This document shows positions 6,212 through 9,364 of a DNA stretch of 9,364 nt, piece after piece. The notes beneath the pieces were generated by a model. It saw only the letters and a list, made by a program, of their open reading frames with translations. It ran no database searches and was not told the DNA's origin. Numbering within the stretch: the stretch's first letter is position 1; each line of letters begins with the position of its first letter. The position numbers were made by a program, and so were the translations under genes. The DNA comes from an uncultured Burkholderiales bacterium (GTDB lineage Bacteria; Pseudomonadota; Gammaproteobacteria; Burkholderiales; Burkholderiaceae_C): assembly GCA_903952885.1 (NCBI GenBank), contig CAJBHE010000294.1:1-9364 (forward strand), read 5' to 3'.

Positions 6212-7183
6212 ATGCAAGCCCTGCTCAACGCCATTTCTGCGATGCCCATGCCCACGGATGCCCAGCGCATTTTTCATGGGCGCGGCGGGATGCACGCAGG
6301 CTGTGAATATGTGGTGCTCGACGCCTTTCCGCCTGTGTTTGTGCTGACCAGCTTTCAAGCCTTGGGGTCAGAGGACTTGGCTGCGGTCGACGCAGCTTTG
6401 TCAGCGCGGTGGTCGCAGCTGTTGTCCGCCACCCCTCTGAATTGGGTGTATCAATGCCGCGCCGAGGGCCACATAGAAACCCGCTTGATGCGCGGCGCAG
6501 TGCCTGACCCGCATGTGGTGACCGAGAACGGCGCAAGCTTTCGTGTGCATGTGCTCAAAGGTCAAAACCACGGGCTGTTTCTAGACATGGCCGAGGGCCG
6601 CGAATGGGTGAGGCGCGTGGTGCGCAACTACGCGCCTGACCTGCCGCGCCTGAAAGTGCTCAACTTGTTTGCCTATACCTGCGCTTTCTCGGTGGTGGCA
6701 CTGCAAGCCGGAGCCAAGCTGGTGGTGAACGTCGACATGAGCCACGGTGCGATGGCCATTGGCCAGCAAAACCACGCGCTCAATGGCATCAACACCGGCG
6801 CGACATTTTTAATGCATGACATCTTTAAAACCTGGGGCAAGATCACGCGCAGCGGGCCTTATGGCCTGGTCATTGTCGACCCGCCCAGCTACCAAAAAGG
6901 CAGCTTCATCGCCACCAAAGACTACGCCAAACTCATGCGTCGCTTGCCCGAGCTGCTGGCCCCCGGCGGCTACGCGCTGCTGTGTCTGAATGCGCCTGAG
7001 TTGGGACTAGACTTTTTGCAAGACCCAATGCAAGAGCTGGCCCCTGAGCTGAAGTTTGTCGAACGTGTGGCCAACCCTGCGGTGTTTGCCGATGTGTCAT
7101 CTGTGCGCTCGCTCAAAGTGCTGGCGTACCAAATGCCTTTTTTATCCGCGCACTTGCATGATACGTTGGGGATCGAAGCATGA
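6212..7183 (+). CDS. Class I SAM-dependent methyltransferase, PF10672 / RlmI-RlmK-like
   Basis: A 323-residue Rossmann-fold methyltransferase resembling the catalytic domains of the 23S rRNA methyltransferases RlmI and RlmK (PF10672). Motif I is VLNLFAYTCAFSVVALQAGAK (149-169), with acidic Asp175 in NVDMSHGA as the likely SAM ribose ligand. Motif IV is IVDPPSYQKGSF (221-232), and the family element HGLFLDMAEGREWV (120-133) precedes the core. There is no N-terminal PUA domain as in RlmI and no THUMP domain as in RlmKL. The first ~110 residues are a divergent N-terminal region. The ATG at 6212 has no strong Shine-Dalgarno and lies 50 nt from the divergent HNH gene. The stop overlaps the start of the YkgJ-like gene (ATGA). 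rRNA is a reasonable guess for the substrate, but the target base is not known. Confidence 0.85.
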   Translation: MQALLNAISAMPMPTDAQRIFHGRGGMHAGCEYVVLDAFPPVFVLTSFQALGSEDLAAVDAALSARWSQLLSATPLNWVYQCRAEGHIETRLMRGAVPDPHVVTENGASFRVHVLKGQNHGLFLDMAEGREWVRRVVRNYAPDLPRLKVLNLFAYTCAFSVVALQAGAKLVVNVDMSHGAMAIGQQNHALNGINTGATFLMHDIFKTWGKITRSGPYGLVIVDPPSYQKGSFIATKDYAKLMRRLPELLAPGGYALLCLNAPELGLDFLQDPMQELAPELKFVERVANPAVFADVSSVRSLKVLAYQMPFLSAHLHDTLGIEA

Positions 7184-7575
7184 GGTCACACATCGCCATC
7201 GTCAATGTGGACAACTGCGACACCTGGACTCGATATCGCAACGGCCTGTGCAGCACCTGTGCAGCCAACTGCTGCACCATGCCCGTGGAAGTGAAGCTGC
7301 CTGACTTGGTTCGCCTAGAGCTGGTCGATCCGTTTGAAGCTGAACACGAAGAGCCCAAACAAATTGCCAAGCGCCTGCAAAAAATGGGCGTGATTGAACA
7401 CTTCAATTTCAAGAACAGCATCTTCACCCTGTCGCGTCGCGCCAATGGCGACTGCCACAACCTAGATGCCAAAACACGCCATTGCACCGTGTATGAAAAA
7501 AGGCCCAACACCTGCAGGCTGCATCCGCAAGTGGGGCCTAGGCCTGGATATTGCCCCTATGGCGCTGTGCGTTAG
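7180..7575 (+). CDS. YkgJ family cysteine-cluster protein (PF03692)
   Basis: A 131-residue protein with the cysteine cluster of the YkgJ / putative zinc- or iron-chelating family. The N-terminal cluster is C24-STC27-AANC31C32, followed by GDCHNLD (Cys92), RHCTVYEKRPNTCR (Cys102 and Cys112) and GYCPYG (Cys125). The block C-x-x-Y-x-x-R-P-x-x-C-R is the most typical mark of the family. The first cluster is spaced C-x2-C-x3-CC here. The family's function is poorly established; metal or iron-sulfur binding is assumed. The start codon overlaps the stop of the upstream methyltransferase (ATGA), so the two are translationally coupled and probably act in one process. An additional Cys13 lies outside the conserved set. 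Confidence 0.87.
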   Translation: MRSHIAIVNVDNCDTWTRYRNGLCSTCAANCCTMPVEVKLPDLVRLELVDPFEAEHEEPKQIAKRLQKMGVIEHFNFKNSIFTLSRRANGDCHNLDAKTRHCTVYEKRPNTCRLHPQVGPRPGYCPYGAVR

Positions 7576-7591
7576 GTGCTAATTTAGCTAC

Positions 7592-7783
7592 TCAAGCCAA
7601 ATCTTGGCCATCTTCCAGCTCGATCAACTGGTCCACCAACTTGTTCATTTGCTTTTCTAACTTTTGCACGGCCACTTTGTCTTCGGCACTTTGGCTGTTA
7701 TGAAACGCCATATTGGCTGCAGCCAAGGGCTCATACAAATCTTCCAACTGTTTTCGCAAATCAGCTTCTAATTCCTGCGGCAT
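7592..7783 (-). CDS. Small acidic coiled-coil protein, unknown function
   Basis: A 63-residue protein I do not recognise by name. It is strongly acidic (14 Asp/Glu against 6 Lys/Arg) and predicted to be almost wholly helical. A first helix (about 3-23) and a second (about 33-57) show leucine-rich, heptad-like spacing (for example VQKLEKQMNKLVDQLIELE) and are joined by a short polar turn (HNSQSAED). This shape suits a small helical hairpin that dimerises or binds another protein. An AAGGAG Shine-Dalgarno lies 11 nt before the ATG, the best ribosome-binding site in the window, which argues that the gene is real. It follows the glmS/SET group on the same strand and ends 16 nt from the convergent ykgJ-like gene. 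No membrane segment or catalytic motif is visible. Confidence 0.7.
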   Translation of the reverse strand: MPQELEADLRKQLEDLYEPLAAANMAFHNSQSAEDKVAVQKLEKQMNKLVDQLIELEDGQDLA

Positions 7784-7794
7784 GACGATCGATA

Positions 7795-7800
7795 CTCCTT
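7795..7800 (-). promoter_or_regulatory. Strong Shine-Dalgarno of the 63-residue protein
   Basis: On the minus strand AAGGAG (within AAAAGGAG) stands 11 nt before the ATG at 7783. The spacing is slightly long, but the match to the anti-Shine-Dalgarno is nearly complete. Confidence 0.65.
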
Positions 7801-7809
7801 TTGATAGGA

Positions 7810-7837
7810 ATTATCTTGTCTCCGTCGCCCAGCGCAA
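7810..7837 (-). promoter_or_regulatory. Possible sigma70 promoter for the 63-residue protein
   Basis: Reading the minus strand, TTGCGC (7837-7832; 3 of 6 matches, but with the important TTG) is followed after 16 nt by GATAAT (7815-7810; 5 of 6). Transcription would start near 7804, giving a leader of about 20 nt that holds the Shine-Dalgarno sequence. The -35 is weak, so this gene may instead, or also, be read from the glmS side. Confidence 0.3.
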
Positions 7838-7891
7838 TACGCCCTTCGGCGTACGTTGCTCTACCCACGGCGCAAGGTTTTGATAGGTCAT
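7811..7891 (-). CDS. Possible 26-codon micro-ORF between two small genes
   Basis: On the minus strand an ATG at 7891 lies only 3 nt after the TAG of the 127-residue gene and opens a 26-codon frame ending in TAA at 7811. The peptide begins MTYQNLAPW and ends RWATETR; it contains two Trp, is basic at its C-terminal half and has no membrane character. It is in the same frame as the downstream 63-residue gene, separated from it by the TAA and nine sense codons. Its tight packing behind the upstream stop and its plausible composition favour a real small protein or a remnant of one. Against it are the poor Shine-Dalgarno (TAGG too close to the ATG), the rare AGA codon near the end, and the overlap with a hairpin and a possible promoter. 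I do not recognise it. Confidence 0.3.
   Translation of the reverse strand: MTYQNLAPWVEQRTPKGVLRWATETR
7834..7859. repeat. Inverted repeat/hairpin in the 111-bp gap between small genes
   Basis: TACGCC (7838-7843) and GGCGTA (7848-7853) form a perfect 6-bp stem with a 4-nt loop. GCAA (7834-7837) and TTGC (7856-7859) extend it past a 2-nt bulge. No T-run follows on either strand, so it is not a standard intrinsic terminator. It might be an mRNA stability element or simply part of the micro-ORF coding sequence. Confidence 0.4.
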
Positions 7892-7894
7892 GGC

Positions 7895-8278
7895 CTAGTT
7901 CAACGCTTCTAACAACGCTTGGGTGTCTTGGATGATGGGCTGTGCCAGTTGCAACAGCAAATGACCATCGGTGGCCTGTTGCGCCCAACGGTTAGATGCC
8001 TCCAGCACAGGGTGGGTGTGCAAATAGTCAGGCACTTCAAAGTCTGGCGTCTGGTGTTTAAAGGCCATCAACATGCTGAGATAGCCCGAAAAATACAAGC
8101 TGAACATCAGCGCATTGGCTGCTTCTTGCGTGATGTCGCGTCGACCCACCAACTGCAAAAACAAAGTCTTGGCGGTTTCAATCGTGGGCAATTCACTGGC
8201 ACTGAGCTGAAACTCTTCGTCCAAGGCTTTGCAGGCCTTGTCCCATTGCACGAGCGCGTCTGTCGTTTGGTTCATCAT
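7895..8278 (-). CDS. Hypothetical 127-residue helical protein downstream of the SET gene
   Basis: I do not recognise this protein. It is soluble and appears mostly alpha-helical, with no signal peptide, cysteine cluster or obvious catalytic motif. The most distinctive stretches are ANALMFSLYFSGYLSMLMAF (54-73), an aromatic and hydrophobic helix too polar at its edges to be a sure membrane segment, and PDFEVPDYLHTHPVLEASNRW (78-98). It begins with two ATG codons in a row; the first is taken, though the second fits equally well. The ribosome-binding site is weak. The gene starts 12 nt after the SET-domain stop and so is most likely in an operon with glmS and the SET gene. The reading frame is clean and collinear with its neighbours, which supports a genuine gene. 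Confidence 0.75.
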   Translation of the reverse strand: MMNQTTDALVQWDKACKALDEEFQLSASELPTIETAKTLFLQLVGRRDITQEAANALMFSLYFSGYLSMLMAFKHQTPDFEVPDYLHTHPVLEASNRWAQQATDGHLLLQLAQPIIQDTQALLEALN

Positions 8279-8290
8279 GTCTTTATTTTC

Positions 8291-8731
8291 TCAGGCCAGC
8301 ATGGTGCCTTTGCACTTCTTTGAGCCGCAGCGACAGGCATATCTGGCTTTGAGCCCATCGGTCAAAGGCTCGTCACTCACCAACCCATAGTTGAAGGTCA
8401 GTTCTTCACCGCGCCACACTTGGCGACGGGTTTTGATAAAGACTCGCCCCTTCACTTGAACGGGCTCGCAGTTGGGCTGACACGAATGGTTGATCCAGCA
8501 CGAGTCATTGCCGCCGTATAGGCCGTCAATCACACGCGTGTCATCGATGTGAAAGTAAAACGTGTGCTCGGGGTTGGTGGGGTCATGCGGATGACGGCGC
8601 AGTGCTTCGGCCATTGTGATGATTTCGCCCACATACTCGATGACGGTTTCACCCGCGGCCATATGGCATAGGGCAAACACGCCTTGGCCGTGGACGCGGG
8701 ATGAGAGGACTTCTATCCGAGGGTCACTCAA
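8291..8731 (-). CDS. SET-domain protein lysine methyltransferase with post-SET zinc motif
   Basis: A 146-residue protein consisting of one SET domain plus a post-SET tail, the fold used by protein lysine methyltransferases. Visible motifs are SRVHGQGVFA (11-20, SAM-binding loop), GETVIEYVGEII (27-38), the catalytic core WINHSCQPNCEP (79-90, with NHSC at 81-84), and GEELTFNYG (108-116, where Tyr115 is the expected active-site tyrosine). The post-SET tail YACRCGSKKCKGTML (131-145) supplies Cys133, Cys135 and Cys140, which with Cys84 would bind zinc as in eukaryotic enzymes. No pre-SET region, secretion signal or extra domain is present, so an intracellular bacterial target is more likely than a host histone. 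The start must be TTG at 8731, because an in-frame TAA lies two codons upstream. It overlaps the glmS stop by 8 nt. Confidence 0.9.
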   Translation of the reverse strand: MSDPRIEVLSSRVHGQGVFALCHMAAGETVIEYVGEIITMAEALRRHPHDPTNPEHTFYFHIDDTRVIDGLYGGNDSCWINHSCQPNCEPVQVKGRVFIKTRRQVWRGEELTFNYGLVSDEPLTDGLKARYACRCGSKKCKGTMLA

Positions 8732-9364
8732 CAGTTACGCTCTTGGCTAAATTGCGCGGCTTGTCCACATCCGTGCCACGCGCACATGCCGTGTGATAGC
8801 TCAGCAACTGCAACGGCACGACATGCAAGATGGGTGAGAGCACGCCATAGTGCTCGGGCATGCGAATGACGTTCACGCCTTCGCTGCTTTCAATCTTCGT
8901 GTCGCCATCGGCGAGCACATACAACACGCCGCCACGGGCGCGCACTTCTTGCATGTTGCTCTTGAGCTTTTCTAGCAAGGCATCGTTTGGTGCAACTGTC
9001 ACCACAGGCATGGCGCTGGTGACAAGTGCCAAGGGGCCGTGTTTTAGCTCGCCAGCGGCATAGGCCTCGGCGTGGATGTAGGTGATTTCTTTGAGCTTCA
9101 ACGCGCCTTCGAGCGCGATAGGGTAATGCGTGCCACGGCCCAAGAACAACGCATTTTCTTTGCTGGCAAAGTCTTGCGACCACGCGATGAGCTGTGGCTC
9201 TAACGCCAACACGGCTTGCAAAGCGGCGGGCAAGTGGCGCATGGCTTTGATGTGTGCAGCTTCTTCTTCTTCGCTCAAACGGCCTTTGGTTTGCGCCAAA
9301 GCCAAGGTGAGCAAGAACAACCCCGCCAACTGCGTGGTGAATGCTTTGGTCGATGCCACGCCAA
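8724..9364 (-). CDS. glmS: Glucosamine-6-phosphate synthase GlmS, C-terminal isomerase domain (cut by window edge)
   Basis: GlmS makes glucosamine-6-phosphate from fructose-6-phosphate and glutamine, the first step toward peptidoglycan and lipopolysaccharide amino sugars. Only the last ~213 of about 610 residues are in the window, beginning at GVASTKAFTTQLAG within the first SIS domain. The second SIS domain is complete, with FLGRGTHYPIALEGALKLKEI and then YIHAEAYAAGELKHGPLAL, which contain the Lys, Glu and His residues used in sugar ring opening and isomerisation. The C-terminal tail GTDVDKPRNLAKSVTVE is the invariant lid carrying the Schiff-base lysine. The N-terminal glutaminase domain and start lie beyond 9364. 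The stop overlaps the TTG start of the SET-domain gene, pointing to coupled expression. Confidence 0.97.
   Translation of the reverse strand, partial: GVASTKAFTTQLAGLFLLTLALAQTKGRLSEEEEAAHIKAMRHLPAALQAVLALEPQLIAWSQDFASKENALFLGRGTHYPIALEGALKLKEITYIHAEAYAAGELKHGPLALVTSAMPVVTVAPNDALLEKLKSNMQEVRARGGVLYVLADGDTKIESSEGVNVIRMPEHYGVLSPILHVVPLQLLSYHTACARGTDVDKPRNLAKSVTVE
8740..8744 (-). promoter_or_regulatory. Shine-Dalgarno supporting the TTG start of the SET gene
   Basis: On the minus strand AAGAG lies inside the last codons of glmS, 8 nt before the TTG at 8731. Together with the in-frame TAA just upstream and the absence of any ATG or GTG in the first dozen codons, it supports TTG as the start. Confidence 0.5.

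Noticed and set aside
5934..7575. HNH nuclease plus methyltransferase considered as a restriction-modification or defence module.
   Set aside because: The genes are divergent, and the methyltransferase resembles RlmI/RlmK-type RNA enzymes, not DNA methyltransferases (no NPPY-type motif or target recognition domain).
7574..7592. GCTAATTTAGC palindrome at the convergent end of the ykgJ-like gene, considered as a terminator.
   Set aside because: The arms are 5 bp with a single central base, so no hairpin loop can form, and there is no T-run.

Overview
The window looks like an ordinary, densely packed chromosomal segment of a betaproteobacterium, most likely Burkholderiales/Comamonadaceae. I infer this from the fairly high GC content, the TTG/CTG-rich leucine usage, and the family mix (gspF, cN-I type 5'-nucleotidase, YddA/BacA-like ABC transporter, queC, UPF0114, YggT, Blc-type lipocalin, glmS). 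The species cannot be fixed from the sequence alone. There is no tRNA, rRNA, CRISPR array, insertion sequence, integrase, phage gene or attachment site, and no gene-free stretch longer than about 110 bases.

Layout. (A) 1-3375, plus strand: the C-terminal half of a type II secretion GspF protein, a cytosolic 5'-nucleotidase and a fused permease-ATPase exporter, separated by 3 and 6 nt and so probably one operon. (B) 3381-4708, minus strand: a UPF0114/YqhA membrane protein followed by QueC (queuosine precursor synthesis), 8 nt apart. (C) 4766-5927, plus strand: a YggT-family membrane protein and a secreted lipocalin. The 57-bp divergent gap before yggT carries a perfect 12-bp palindrome and a possible promoter that would make the yggT mRNA leaderless. 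(D) 5934-6161, minus strand: a stand-alone 75-residue HNH nuclease. (E) 6212-7575, plus strand: a PF10672-like SAM methyltransferase and a YkgJ-like cysteine-cluster protein, joined by an ATGA stop/start overlap. (F) 9364-7592, minus strand: the 3' part of glmS, a SET-domain lysine methyltransferase with a post-SET zinc motif whose TTG start overlaps the glmS stop, an unrecognised 127-residue helical protein, a possible 26-codon micro-ORF, and a 63-residue acidic coiled-coil protein behind a strong Shine-Dalgarno sequence.

How the genes fit together. Most are housekeeping: cell-wall amino sugar supply (GlmS), tRNA modification (QueC), envelope maintenance (lipocalin, YggT, YqhA) and protein secretion (GspF). 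The less characterised parts are the run of small unknown genes behind glmS and SET (7592-8278), the methyltransferase/YkgJ pair, and the divergent yqhA/yggT control region. I see no convincing complete new defence or mobile system. The findings point to the places most worth checking.
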